Source: Megaleporinus macrocephalus
Taxonomy: Eukaryota; Chordata; Actinopteri; Characiformes; Anostomidae
Assembly (NCBI GenBank): GCA_021613375.1
Contig: CM038718.1
Coordinates: 43,075,666 to 43,139,665 of the forward strand
Length of the DNA stretch: 64,000 bases
Reading direction: 5' to 3'
Both the position numbers and the translations under genes were made by a program. Below the pieces are notes generated by a model. The model saw only the letters and a list, made by a program, of their open reading frames with translations. It had not been told where the DNA came from and made no database searches. Positions 34,001 to 44,400 of this stretch are shown piece after piece; positions within the stretch are counted from its first letter, which is position 1, and each line of letters begins with the position of its first letter.

Positions 34001-35459
34001 ACCCGCAGTGTTAAGGCCTTCCACACGGTCAGCTTCCTACAGAGATAGAGCGGTCATAAAACAATGATAACCATCTCCTAGGGTTTGATTCAGAGTTGAG
34101 TCTTGAGTCTTTAGGGTTTGATTCAGAGTTGAGTCTTGAGTCTTTAGGGTTTGATTCAGAGTTGAGTCTTGAGTCTTTAGGGTTTGATTCAGAGTTGAGT
34201 CTTGAGTCTTTGGGATTTCATGTGAAGTCAAGTTTTAAGTCTTTAGGGTTTGATTCAGTGTCAAGTCTTGAGTCTTTAGGGTTTGATTCAGTGTCAAGTC
34301 TTGAGTCTTTAGGGTTTGATTCAGTGTCAAGTCTTGAGTCTTTAGCGTTTGATTCAGAGTCGAGTCTCGAGTCTTTAGGGTTTGATTTGAAGTCAAGCCT
34401 TGAGTCTTTGGGGTTTGATTCAGAGTTGAGTCTTGAGTCTTTAGGGTTTGATTCAGAGTCGAGTCTTGAGTCTTTGGGATTTCATGTGGAGTCAAGTTTT
34501 GAGTCTTTAGGGTTTGATTCAGAGTCAAGTTTTGAGTCTTTAGGGTTTAATTCAGTGTCAAGTCTTGAGTCTTTGGGGTTTGATTCAGAGTTGAGTCTTG
34601 AGTCTTTAGGATTTGATTTAGTGTTGAGTCCTGAGTCTCTAGGGTTTTATTTAATGTCAAGTCTAAAGTTTCTAGGATTGAGCCTTGAGTCTTTAGGGTT
34701 TGAATCAATGTCAAATCCTAAGTCTGTAGGGTTTGATTTGGAGTTAAGTGTTGAGTCTTTAGTGTTTGCTTCAGTGTCGAATCTTAAGTCTTTAGTCTTT
34801 AGTGTTTGATTCAATGTTGAGTCTTGAGTCTCTAGGGTTTGATTTAGAGTTGAGTCTTGAGTCCTGAGTCTTTAATGTTTGATTTAGTGTTGAGTCATCA
34901 GTCTCTAAGGTTTGATTTGGAGTTGAGTCTTGAGTCTTTGGGGTCTGATTCAGTGTCCAGTCTTGAGTCTTTAGTGTTTGATTCAATGTTGAGTCTTAAG
35001 TTTCTAGGGTTTGATTTGAAGTTGAGTCTTGAGTCCTGAGTCTTTAATGTTTGATTTAGCGTTGAGTCATCAGTCTCTAAGGTTAGATTTGGAGTCGAGT
35101 CTTGAGCCAGTGGGGTTTGGTTCAGAGTCAAGTCTAAAGTCTCTAGGGTTTGATTGTTCCAAGCTTTTGTGGAGCATTTCTATTGGTTCGTTAATCATGA
35201 AACATTCGCACAATATAAAGAGCAGCTGTCTAGTTAAAATTATGAAATAGAAAAAAAACCAAAATAAATAAAAATATGTAGTATGTACAGAACACCAACA
35301 TTATACATTTTATAGAATATTTGTGTTGTTCATTTATGCTGTTTCCAGATGAAAAATGCGAGCGGCGGTGAGGACGTCTATGAAATAATGACGAGAATCC
35401 TGAAGCGAGTTTTACGGGACATGAGGAGCTCCGCCATGGACGAAGCCCCCCAGCTATAG
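24618..35459 (+). CDS. ptpdc1: Protein tyrosine phosphatase domain-containing protein 1, eight coding exons
   Basis: Joined exons 24618-24778, 26391-26471, 26578-26696, 28024-28161, 29584-30620, 31502-31684, 33634-33744 and 35349-35459 encode 646 aa with consistent phases. PTPDC1 is a Cdc14-like dual-specificity-type phosphatase implicated in centrosome and cilium biology. The family-specific N-terminus (KYTLVGETLRYVIPSHM, CGGRGCKYEDPSRWSE, IKGLYSSW) is clear, followed by INLQRPGEHANCGNP, the general-acid loop FGWNDYGVAS (Asp130) and the P-loop HCHAGLGRTG (Cys159, Arg165), all intact. The large fifth coding exon ends the domain (RMTADQAILLVRAKRPNSIQ) and adds a Ser-rich, probably disordered region. 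The ATG at 24618 may be internal, since TTTGTGCAG at 24598-24606 looks like an acceptor; an unseen 5' exon could add residues (mammalian forms are about 750 aa). Confidence 0.95.
25015..25094 (+). repeat. (TA)n microsatellite in ptpdc1 intron 1
   Basis: About 40 perfect TA pairs directly after a short TG run. Confidence 0.98.
25135..25815 (-). mobile_element. Dispersed AT-rich element with a second element nested inside it
   Basis: The outer parts (25135-25350 and about 25720-25815) are an inverted copy of the block at 10735-11105. Between them, 25352-25718 has ends TTGCACCAATACGGTATCGG and (inverted) GGGATGCACCGATACCACTT, each with TATCGG repeats. It looks like a separate small DNA transposon that landed inside. 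Confidence 0.6.
26391..26471 (+). CDS. ptpdc1: ptpdc1 coding exon 2
   Basis: 81 bp, acceptor TTGTCCTCCAG, donor GTAAGC. It encodes ITDNLLAMARPSTEIIEKYS and IIEQFQ, a stretch well conserved in the family. Confidence 0.95.
26578..26696 (+). CDS. ptpdc1: ptpdc1 coding exon 3
   Basis: 119 bp, acceptor TCTTGTTCAG, donor GTGAGT. It encodes CGLRTVINLQRPGEHANCGN and SGFTYRPETFMEAG. The preceding intron is 106 bp. Confidence 0.95.
26870..27800 (+). repeat. 74-bp minisatellite with inverted ends in ptpdc1 intron 3
   Basis: About 12 copies. Each starts TCTTGTAAC and ends CTCTGTTACAAGGTGATG, so CTTGTAAC and GTTACAAG pair across the unit. The left half alternates two subtypes (CACCCTCTGCCTCTG and CACACATTTTCTCTG), a 148-bp higher-order repeat. 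The right half is a third subtype (CCCTTTTTCTCTG). A solitary copy lies at about 31905-31980. Confidence 0.95.
28024..28161 (+). CDS. ptpdc1: ptpdc1 coding exon 4 (catalytic)
   Basis: 138 bp, acceptor TATTTTGACAG, donor GTATAA. It carries the general-acid region FYNFGWNDYGVAS and the signature HCHAGLGRTG. Confidence 0.96.
28162..28980 (+). other. Left part of ptpdc1 intron 4
   Basis: No exon seen. It includes a run of nine C's near 28292 and otherwise unique-looking sequence. The right part of the intron is occupied by the palindromic element at 28985-29510. Confidence 0.4.
28985..29510 (+). mobile_element. Palindrome-bearing interspersed element, copy 1
   Basis: Contains arms GTGAGTGGATCAGACACAGC (about 29022) and, inverted, GCTTTGTCTGATCCACTCAC (about 29283), which would form a long hairpin, then AGTATACAGAGAATCAGATG and one copy of GGTCCTGTATGGTCAGTGGA. 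Related copies are at 32755-33290 and 45303-46640. Non-coding. Confidence 0.75.
29584..30620 (+). CDS. ptpdc1: ptpdc1 coding exon 5 (large)
   Basis: 1,037 bp, acceptor TGCTCCGTAG, donor GTGGGT. It completes the phosphatase domain (SRMTADQAILLVRAKRPNSI), then LIRQRHILHGYEARQ and a Ser-rich tail. The open frame runs upstream to 29511 only because the intron end has no stop. Confidence 0.95.
31117..31174. repeat. Near-perfect hairpin in ptpdc1 intron 5
   Basis: ATCATGTTCTCACCCCAACG on the left pairs with CGTTTGGGGTGAGAACATGA on the right, with one base bulged and a short GC-rich loop (TCCGGAGC). The surroundings (GGTCGGATCGAGGTCGGATC, then CACACCCGAGTGCAATTACT) look like a degraded dispersed element. 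Confidence 0.7.
31502..31684 (+). CDS. ptpdc1: ptpdc1 coding exon 6
   Basis: 61 codons, acceptor GGCCCTGCAG, donor GTGAGA: MDLNYQGAWERLCLERDPFV and LWSWLEQLKEPVIS, typical of the conserved C-terminal helical part. Confidence 0.93.
31905..31985 (+). repeat. Solitary copy of the 74-bp intron 3 unit, in ptpdc1 intron 6
   Basis: CTCTGTTACAAGGTGATGTC, then ATCTTGTCACAATCCTTATC and AGAAAGCTTGGCGCCCTCA match the unit at 26870-27800 about 4 kb upstream, here as a single unit. Confidence 0.75.
32530..33535. mobile_element. Inverted-repeat pair in ptpdc1 intron 6, enclosing palindromic element copy 2
   Basis: The left arm (about 32535-32640: TGTTCACAGTGGTGGTGAAT, CCACCTTTAAAAGCTCCCTC) is inverted at about 33425-33525 (GAGGGAGCTTTTAGAGGTGG, ATTCACCACCACTGTGAACA). 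Between them sits a copy of the palindromic element (32755-33290), preceded by an AT-rich microsatellite. Fragments of the same arm family lie near 2795, 13330 and 24870. Confidence 0.65.
33634..33744 (+). CDS. ptpdc1: ptpdc1 coding exon 7
   Basis: 37 codons, acceptor TCTGATTTAG, donor GTACGT: APRETITCILDCFAHLLVIP and VERIIRAFTK. Confidence 0.92.
34080..35155 (+). repeat. 33-bp minisatellite in ptpdc1 intron 7
   Basis: About 33 copies of a unit such as GGGTTTGATTCAGAGTTGAG plus TCTTGAGTCTTTA, more diverged to the right. As 33 is a multiple of three, the frame stays open for 237 codons (34096-34809) as an 11-residue repeat (SLESLGFDSEL). It ends about 190 bp before the last exon's acceptor. 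Confidence 0.95.
35349..35459 (+). CDS. ptpdc1: ptpdc1 coding exon 8 (last)
   Basis: 36 codons and TAG after GCTGTTTCCAG: MKNASGGEDVYEIMTRILKR and MDEAPQL. It is followed by a 3' UTR with AATAAA at 35908-35913. Confidence 0.92.
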   Translation: MKNASGGEDVYEIMTRILKRVLRDMRSSAMDEAPQL

Positions 35460-35763
35460 CAGTGGTAGCGAATCCTGTCCTGATACAGTATGAGTCTGCT
35501 GAGTGCCTCTTTATTCAAGTGTATGAATTCTATTCAGTAAATCTCAACGACATACAAATCATAGCATCTGACCTGCAGCTCCATGTCCAGAGTGTTTCAC
35601 CAAAACCACAATTCAGTGACAAACAGCAAAAGCATTATGTGCCATGAGGGGTTAACTTGAATAATAGTCATTTTTGTACCACATTTGTTAATTTATTTAA
35701 ACTGTTTGTAACATAGAATGAAGAACGAGATTCTTAAGGTACTGAATATTTTGTATTAGAGAT

Positions 35764-35769
35764 TTTATT
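35764..35769 (-). promoter_or_regulatory. fbxw12: Candidate fbxw12 polyadenylation signal (AATAAA on minus)
   Basis: This is the first minus-strand AATAAA after the fbxw12 stop at 36009; another lies at 35692-35697. Use of either would make the two convergent transcripts overlap. Confidence 0.45.
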
Positions 35770-35907
35770 AATGATATAGTAGCAGTTAATGACATGGTTA
35801 AGTTGTAAACAAGCAAGGAGTTACCTCATACGTTTACCAGCCTTAATAACCATCACTTGTGTAAATTGCTATAATGGTGTAACTGTATAGAACTGTTTCT
35901 GAATATA

Positions 35908-35913
35908 AATAAA
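35908..35913 (+). promoter_or_regulatory. ptpdc1: ptpdc1 polyadenylation signal (AATAAA)
   Basis: Canonical hexamer 449 bp after the stop codon, the first one on the plus strand. Confidence 0.7.
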
Positions 35914-36008
35914 ACACAATAATGTCCAAATCAGTGTAAAATAATGAGATATAAGAGGCACACAGATGATTACTAGTCTTTCCTTCTAAACCTCAGATGT
36001 TGATTTGG

Positions 36009-36108
36009 TCAAGAATTGAAAACGTAAGCCTTCAGCACGTCCTTCCCATCCATGGACTCCACCGAGGCCACTATACTCGCATAGTCACACGCCACCTGGG
36101 TGAAGCCT
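36009..36108 (-). CDS. fbxw12: fbxw12 coding exon 10 (last)
   Basis: 100 bp after TTTCTTTCCACAG: GFTQVACDYASIVASVESMD, GKDVLKAYVFNS and TGA. It closes the frame correctly and aligns with the FBXW12 C-terminus. Confidence 0.88.
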
Positions 36109-37755
36109 CTGTGGAAAGAAAACAGTTCATGTTAAAACTAGAAAAGCACCTTTAATAAAGGAAACGTGGGATGGTTGCACAGCTTAAGCAGTTTGATCGG
36201 AGGAATAAGGGATGAACAAACAACAAAGAGAGGAGTGCGTGTCAGGGTGTTTGGGGATCTGCCCTGAGTGAGTACATGCAGTTTGATGGCTGTATGTTTA
36301 ACAAAACCATGTTTGTGTGTGCTCAAAAATGAATGGGACTGTATGGGAGAAACAAGGGATAAATAAACGAGAAACATGATGAGTGCAGGTCAATATATCT
36401 GTGGATCAAGGCCTGGGGACCTACACTGAGTGAGTACATGCAAGAAACCATAATGTTTGTGTAATGTGGTAACTTGCCCAGAGGGGGATTTGAACCGGGG
36501 ACCTCTTGTATGAGGGACCAGAATGAACTGAACAAGCCACCAACTGAATTATTTATAGGCGGACCCAAGGGCAGGGTGAAAACTAGACATAAACCAAAAT
36601 CTAGATGCTACCCAAAATGATAAACCCCAACAGGGTGTTTGTGGGGGCAGAAGGGAGAGGGGCTCAGGAACAGAGGGAAAGTAAATACCAAAGGAAAACT
36701 CAAATGATTTACCTAGGATTTGAACTGCCAACCTCTTGTTTCAGAGGCTGGTGTAAACCCACCGGACCACTGACAATGGTGTGTGTCTCAGGACTAAACA
36801 AGGCTATCAGGGGAAGACTGAACAGCTGTACAACAGACTTGGCTTGGAGTGGCCTAGCAGGCAACCGAGCCTGTCTGGGCCCTTACAGTTTGCGTGGGCC
36901 CAAACCTGAACAGGGTTCTATGGGGAAAAATGACTAAACGACAAGTACAGGTCAAACCAACACTGCAGTCGTGGTCGGGGGTCCGCCCTGAGTCAGTGTA
37001 TGTGAAACAGTGTCTGACGGTCGAGCAGAAGTTCAGTAGATTGGTGTGCACTTTTCCATCCCATTCATTCTCTATGGGAAAAAAAATCCTGCTATCCGGA
37101 TCCGATCAAAAAGCTTGAATCACACAATCAGACCTGACAATCTGGATTTGAAACGGAAGTGATATTTTAAAAACTCAGGGGGGGAGTTACGCGGCAAAGA
37201 TCTGGCAGAAAAGAATAAATAATAAAAGACAAGAACTAGAAAACTGTATTTCCTGAAGGAAACGCAGGACGGTTGCACATCAACAAATAGAGGAGTGTGG
37301 GTCAGTATGTCTGTGGATTAGAATTTGAGGATCTGCTCTGAGTGAGGCAGTTTGGAGGCTGTAGGTTTAACAAAACCATAATGTTTGGGTTTGGCCGATA
37401 ATGAATGGGAGCCTATGGAAGGAATGAGGGATGAATAAGCGACAAATAGAGGAGTGCAGATCAGTGTGTCTGTGGATTAGAGTTTTGGGATCTGCTCTGA
37501 GTGAGTACAGGCAGTTTGGAGGCTGTAGGTTAAATGAAACCATGAGGTTTGGGTGTGACAGAAAATGAATGGGACTCTATGGGGAAAAAAGAGGGATGAA
37601 AAAAGGGACAAACAGACGAGTGCGGGTCAAACCAACACTGCAGTCGTGGTCGGGGGTCTGCCCTGAGTCAGTGTATGTGAAACAGTGTGTGTCGGTTGAG
37701 CAGAAGTTTAGTAGATTGGCGTGCACTTTTCCATCCTATTCATTCTCTATGGGGG

Positions 37756-37810
<55 letters not shown>

Positions 37811-38457
37811 CAGACCTGAAGCTGGAATGGAGTTAATATTTTAAAACCTGTTGGACGAGTTATGCAGTGAAGATCCGGCAGAAAGCAAAAAATGAATAAC
37901 AATATAGTTGCCATGACTACATTAAAATAATGATAAATCACTGAAACCTTCACACAGTACTGACTTATACTTTTATATCACTGCAAAAAGTCTTCCTACA
38001 AGTTGTTCACTCTGAATCCTCACTGTTACTGAGCTGTATAAACATTCTTTCACCTACGCCGGAAAGCTCCAGTGCACTCTGTGTCTAGTTCACTGGTATG
38101 TGGGTCAAAGGGCAGCAAAGCATTCCTTCTCGAGAGACGAATAAAAGCTTTTTTAACAATGAGTTTCTCTTTAAAGGAGCAATATGTAAAATTACGCAAT
38201 AGATATGTAAGAGCTTTAGTTTAAAAAACATTCCAAATGAACTAACAGGCGATAGTGAGTCACTATAGGGCTGGGTTTGCACAGCCTGCTCTTGCCAAGA
38301 AAAAGCGATAGAAAATAAGAAAACAAGTATAAACGAGAGCTGACACTGGTGCTGCTTTTGGCTGCAGAAGAATCATCAACAGTTCTTACATATTGCACCT
38401 TTAAACAACAGAATATAAGATTAAACTGGATTTAGTGTACAGTGAATTGCAGTTAGG

Positions 38458-38499
<42 letters not shown>

Positions 38500-41400
38500 G
38501 CTGTTGATGTTATGTTCAACTATGGGTTTATCTATGGTAATATATGAGTTCTGGGTTGATGCCGGTCTTCAATATTATATGTAGCTTCATAGCAAGAAAC
38601 ACCCTATAAAACACCATAAGAAGCCCATTCGCCTATGAACTGTCAGTCAGCCAATCAACTGCAGCCGTTTCCTCGTCTCTTTCTTATCAGAAGGAAAGCT
38701 CTAGAATAATTATTGGGTTGTTTGTGGACTCTTATTTAAACAACAAGTGGCAGCTGAACCAATAGCTGTGCACTAGTCTGAAATGAGTGAGTGCACTGCC
38801 CCCTCTATTGACCAAACTATATAAGGACTAAATTATTAGTCTAAATAATACATAAATATAAATAATATATTTTTAGTGTGTTTAATATGACCAAATTATT
38901 ATTTCCCTAAAATATTCAAATTGAAATGCACTACTATTGCAGTGTTTTGTTTATGTTGTGGGCGGAGTCAGTGTCTTTATGGAACGTATACCAATTATTG
39001 ATGTTATATTGATGCACTTCAAGGCTGAGCACCAGCTAATATGAAAATGTCAAACACATAAATACAGCGGAGTTAGAGATCCTAACTTGTGATTATTAAA
39101 AATCTGATTTTTTAAATATTTTATAAAGTCAAGAAATACGGCTTAAAAGGCTGTTTAGCTCCGCCCACTGTTCAGAACCTGCTGTAGGTGTTAGGCGTGT
39201 GATGTAGACGGTGGACAACAACACTAGAAGACACACTTACAGTGATACACAATGACAGAAAGGTGGTGTTGTTGTTTCTGGCTGCAGTAATTGGATGTAC
39301 AGTGAGACCCCTGAGCACAAACGACCCAAAGACCCCCAAATATCCAGAAAGTGGACTAAAACTGTCAACTTTAAACAAACACACTTGAAAGGAGCGTCCT
39401 CTCACTCCATACTCTGTAGATCATTTGAAGATTATCACTAGGGGACGTAGGTTTACACGACGACTGGATCTTAATCTGGAGCTGTTCAACAATATGGGCG
39501 TGTAGGAAACCAGCGAGAGGAGATCAAGACCCTCCGTGTACGTGGAGGTAAACCAGGTCAGCTCAGTTACTGAGCCTGCTTTAGCTGATGTTAGCTAACA
39601 TTAGCTTCACTTGCTAGGTTCGGTGGTTATGCTAAGCTAACGTAGCTGAGTTATGATTTATAGAGTCGTATGAGAGCGAGTTCACTTTAATCATATTTAT
39701 TACAATAACTCTACCTCTATATCTGAGTGTAGCTGGTTGCTAGGCTGGTTGCTAGGCTGGTTGCTAGGCTGCTGTTATGAGTAATGTTGGTTATTTGGCT
39801 AGACACTGTTTACACTCAGGATGAGCTGCTGTTGTGGGTGTGGTTTAACTAAAAGTCTCAGGACTGAGTGATATGGTGGTCTAAAAGTATCAGGACTAAG
39901 TGATATGGTGGTCTAAAAGTATCAGGACTAAGTGATATGGTGGTCTAAAAGTCTCAGGACTGAGTGATACGGTGGTCTAAAAGTCTCAGGACTAAGCGAT
40001 ATGGTGGTCTAAAAGTATCAGGACTAAGTGATATGGTAGTCTAAAAGTATCAGGACTGAGTGATATGGTGGTCTAAAAGTATCAGGACTAAGTGATATGG
40101 TGGTCTAAAAGTGTCAGGACTAAGTGATATGGTGGTCTAAAAGTATCAGGACTAAGTGATATGGTGGTCTAAAAGTCTCAGGACTAAGTGATATGGTGGT
40201 CTAAAAGTCTCAGGACTGAGTGATATGGTGGTCTAAAAGTATCAGGACTAAGTGATATGGTGGTCTAAAAGTATCAGGACTAAGTGATATGGTGGTCTAA
40301 AAGTATCAGGACTAAGTGATATGGTGGTCTAAAAGTATCAGGACTGAGTGATATGGTGGTCTAAAAGTATCAGGACTAAGTAATATGGTGGTCTAAAAGT
40401 ATCACTCTAAGTGATATGGTAGTCTAAAAGTATCAGGACTGAGTGATATGGTGGTCTAAAAGTATCAGGACTGAGTGATATGGTGGTCTAAAAGTATCAG
40501 GACTAAATGATATGGTGGTCTAAAAGTCTCAGGACTAAGTGATACGGTGGTCTAAAAGTATCAGGACTAAGTGATATGGTGGTCTAAAAGTATCAGGACT
40601 AAGTGATATGGTGGTCTAAAAGTCTCAGGACTAAGTGATATGGTGGTCTAAAAGTCTCAGGACTAAGTGATATGGTGGTCTAAAAGTATCAGGACTAAGT
40701 GATATGGTGGTCTAAAAGTCTCAGGACTAAGTGATATGGTGGTCTAAAAGTCTCAGGACTAAGTGCTATGTTGGTCTAAAAGCATCAGGACTAAGTGATA
40801 TGGTGGTCTAAAAGTATCAGGACTGAGTGATATGGTGGTCTAAAAGCATCAGGACTAAGTGATATGTTGGTCTAAAAGTATCAGGACTAAGTGATATGGT
40901 GGTCTAAAAGTCTCAGGACTAAGTGATATGGTGGTCTAAAAGTATCAGGACTAAGTGATATGGTGGTCTAAAAGTATCAGGACTGAGTGATATGGTGGTC
41001 TAAAAGTATCAGGACTAAGTGATATGGTGGTCTAAAAGTATCAGGACTAAGTGATATGGTGGTCTGAAAGCCTCAGGACTGAGTGATATGGTGGTCTAAA
41101 AGTATCAGGACTGAGTGATATGGTGGTCTAAAAGTCTCAGGACTAAGTGATATGGTGGTCTAAAAGTATCAGGACTGAGTGATATGGTGGTCTAAAAGTA
41201 TCAGGACTAAGTGATATGGTGGTCTATTTCTACATTACAGCTCTTTCAGATTCAAATTCAGAAATATCATCAGAATCTGAAGAACCAGCTCTGGAACATT
41301 CTCAGTACCAGTCAGTCGTAGTGCTGTTGTACTGCGGAGCTGTTCACTGTTGTTCACCAGTGACGTCACACGGTAGCGAGCTCAGGTTTTTCCATCTATT

Positions 41401-44400
41401 TAATTAAAATTATCTATTTTAAAGCAAATTAAGCAGTAAATTTCATTTTAAGTCATGTTTATATATTTTCAGTATCTAAAACAATGTGAAATCAGCAGAA
41501 GTGTCCATAAGTGGTGCTTTAGCCTTTAATGATTGGGCTACAGGTGGTTGAAATATTATTTAGTATTATTTAATGTGTTCTTTCAGTAAATCAACATCAG
41601 ATCAATGGCAATATACCGTACATACATACTCAGTATATATTAAAACTCAGTAATACTCAGTACCTGGACATTGTGTGGGAGCCTCCGAGGAGGTGGTACT
41701 GGCTCTCAAGGGTCAGACCTTTATCTTGGTCGTTTCTCCACGTCAGCACTCTTAAGGACAGGTCACGTGATGCAGTGACCACCCGGAAGTTGTCCTGCAA
41801 CATCAAGACACAGATGGGCTTTGTAGCCTGATGTTATCGCTATGAGGTGATTGGTGAAGTGGACTTGCACTCACCACACTGAGAGAGACTATAGGCTGTA
41901 GATGGTCCTTGAAGTTGGCGACAAGGGCTCCTTTCAGGGTGTAGACCTTCAGATCATTGCCGTCTGTAACCAGAACAGTGCTGTTCCCTTTAGCCTGGAG
42001 AATGATGTCCGAATGCCGGTGGTTTAGTTCTAGTTTAAAAGACTCGACTTGCTGAGCTGAAACAGAAAAGCGAAACAAGGAATACGATTTAGAAACATCT
42101 CCAACAGGACCAGTGTTAACTTCAAAACATCTCCAACAGGACCAGCGTTAACTTCAAAACATTTCCAACAGGACCAGTGTTAACTCCAAAACATCTCCAA
42201 CAGGACCAGCGTTAACTTCAAAACATTTCCAACAGGACCAGTGTTAACTCCAAAACATCTCCAACAGGACCAGCGTTAACTTCAAAACATTTCCAACAGG
42301 ACCAGTGTTAACTTCAAAACATCTCCAACAGGACCAGCGTTAACTTCAAAACATTTCCAACAGGACCAGTGTTAACTCCAAAACATCTCCAACAGGACCA
42401 GCGTTAACTTCAAAACATTTCCAACAGGACCAGTGTTAACTTCAAAACATCTCCAACAGGACCAGCGTTAACTTCAAAACATTTCCAACAGGACCAGTGT
42501 TAACTCCAAAACATCTCCAACAGGACCAGCGTTAACTCCAAAACATCTCCAACAGGACCAGTGTTAACTTCAAAACATCTCCAACAGGACCAGCGTTAAC
42601 TCCAAAACATCTCCAACAGGACCAGCGTTAACTTCAAAACATCTCCAACAGGACCAGCGTTAACTTCAAAACATCTCCAACAGGACCAGCGTTAACTCCA
42701 AAACATCTCCAACAGGACCAGCGTTAACTCCAAAACATCTCCAACAGGACCAGTGTTAACTTCAAAACATCTCCAACAGGACCAGCGTTAACTCCAAAAA
42801 TCTCCAACAGGACCAGTGTTAACTTCAAAACATCTCCAACAGGACCAGTGTTAACTTCAAAACATCTCCAACAGGACCAGCGTTAACTCCAAAACATCTC
42901 CAACAGCATCAACGCTAACTTCAAAACATCTCCAACAGCATCAATGCTAACTCCAAAAAATCTCCAACAGCATCAATGTTAGCTCCACAACATCTCCAGC
43001 AGCACCAAGGTTAACTCTAAAACATCTCCAGCAGCACCAAGGTTAACTCTAAAACATCTCCAACAGGACCAGTATTAACTCCAAAACATCTCCAACAAGA
43101 CCAGCATTAACTCCAAAACATCTCCGACAGAACCAATGTTAGCTCCACAACATCTCCAGCAGCACCAAGGTTAACTCTAAAACATCTCCAGCAGCACCAA
43201 GGTTAACTCTAAAACATCTCCAACAGGACCAGTATTAACTCCAAAACATCTCCAACAAGACCAGTATTAACTCCAAAACATCTCCGACAGAACCAATGTT
43301 AGCTCCACAACATCTCCAGCAGCACCAAGGTTAACTCTAAAACATCTCCAGCAGCACCAAGGTTAACTCTAAAACATCTCCAACAGGACCAGTATTAACT
43401 CCAAAACATCTCCAACAAGACCAGTATTAACTCCAAAACATCTCCGACAGAACCAATGTTAGCTCCACAACATCTCCAGCAGCACCAAGGTTAACTCTAA
43501 AACATCTCCAACAGGACCAGTATTAACTCCAAAACATCTCCAACAGAACCAATGTTAGCTCCACAACATCTCCTGCAGCACCAAGGTTAACTCTAAAACA
43601 TCTCCAACAGGACCAGTATTAACTCCAAAACATCTCCAACAAGACCAGCATTAACTCCAAAACATCTCCGACAGAACCAATGTTAGCTCCACAACATCTC
43701 CAGCAGCACCAAGGCTAACTCTAAAACATCTCCAGCAGCACCAAGGTTAACTCTAAAACATCTCCAACAGGACCAGTATTAACTCCAAAACATCTCCGAC
43801 AGCATCAACGTTAATTCCAAAACATCTCCAGCAGCACCAATATTAGCTCCAAAACATCTCCAGCAGCACCAATGTTAGCTCCAAAACATCTCCAGCAGCA
43901 CCAATGTAAGCTCCAAAACATCTCCAGCATCAACATTAACTCCAAAACACCTCCAGCAGCACCAATGTTGGCTCCAAAACATCTCCAGCATCAAGGTTAA
44001 CTCCAAAACACCTCCAGCAGCACCAATGTTAACTCGACATCTCCAGCAGCACCAATGTTAGCTCCAAAACATCTCCAGCAGCACCAATGTTAGCTCCAAA
44101 ACATCTCCTGCAGCACCAATGTTAGCTCCAAAACATCTCCAGCAGCACCAATGTTAGCTCCAAAACATCTCCAGCAGCACCAATGTAAGCTCCAAAACAT
44201 CTCCAGCATCAACGTTAACTCCAAAACACCTCCAGCAGCACCAATGTTAGCTCCAAAACATCTCCAGCAGCACCAATGTTAGCTCCAAAACATCTCCAGC
44301 AGCACCAATGTAAGCTCCAAAACATCTCCAGCATCAACGTTAACTCCAAAACACCTCCAGCAGCACCAATGTTAGCTCCAAAACATCTCCAGCAGCACCA

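Larger units (their letters stand above)
35460..35935 (+). other. ptpdc1: ptpdc1 3' UTR
   Basis: Unique sequence from the TAG to the polyadenylation signal at 35908-35913. It carries no tandem repeats. Confidence 0.7.
36140..37870. repeat. Degenerate long-unit repeats in fbxw12 intron 9
   Basis: A block with GAGGAGTGCGGGTCA..., GTCTGTGGATTAGA and GGAGGCTGTAGGTTTAA recurs near 36180, 36370, 37270 and 37430. A longer segment (AAACCAACACTGCAGTCGTG to TTCATTCTCTATGGG) occurs at 36950-37080 and again at 37628-37755, about 675 bp apart. Two minus-strand tRNA-like motifs lie at 36480-36545 and 36708-36775. No protein-coding signal. Confidence 0.6.

Noticed and set aside
34096..34809. 237-codon plus-strand frame with SLESLGFDSEL repeats
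   Set aside because: 33-bp array in ptpdc1 intron 7. No start context, no domain, and antisense frames are open as well.
36480..36775. Two functional tRNA genes on the minus strand
   Set aside because: Box-B motifs and small hairpins are present, but T-stem pairing fails and no acceptor stem is seen. They look like tRNA-derived repeat relics.
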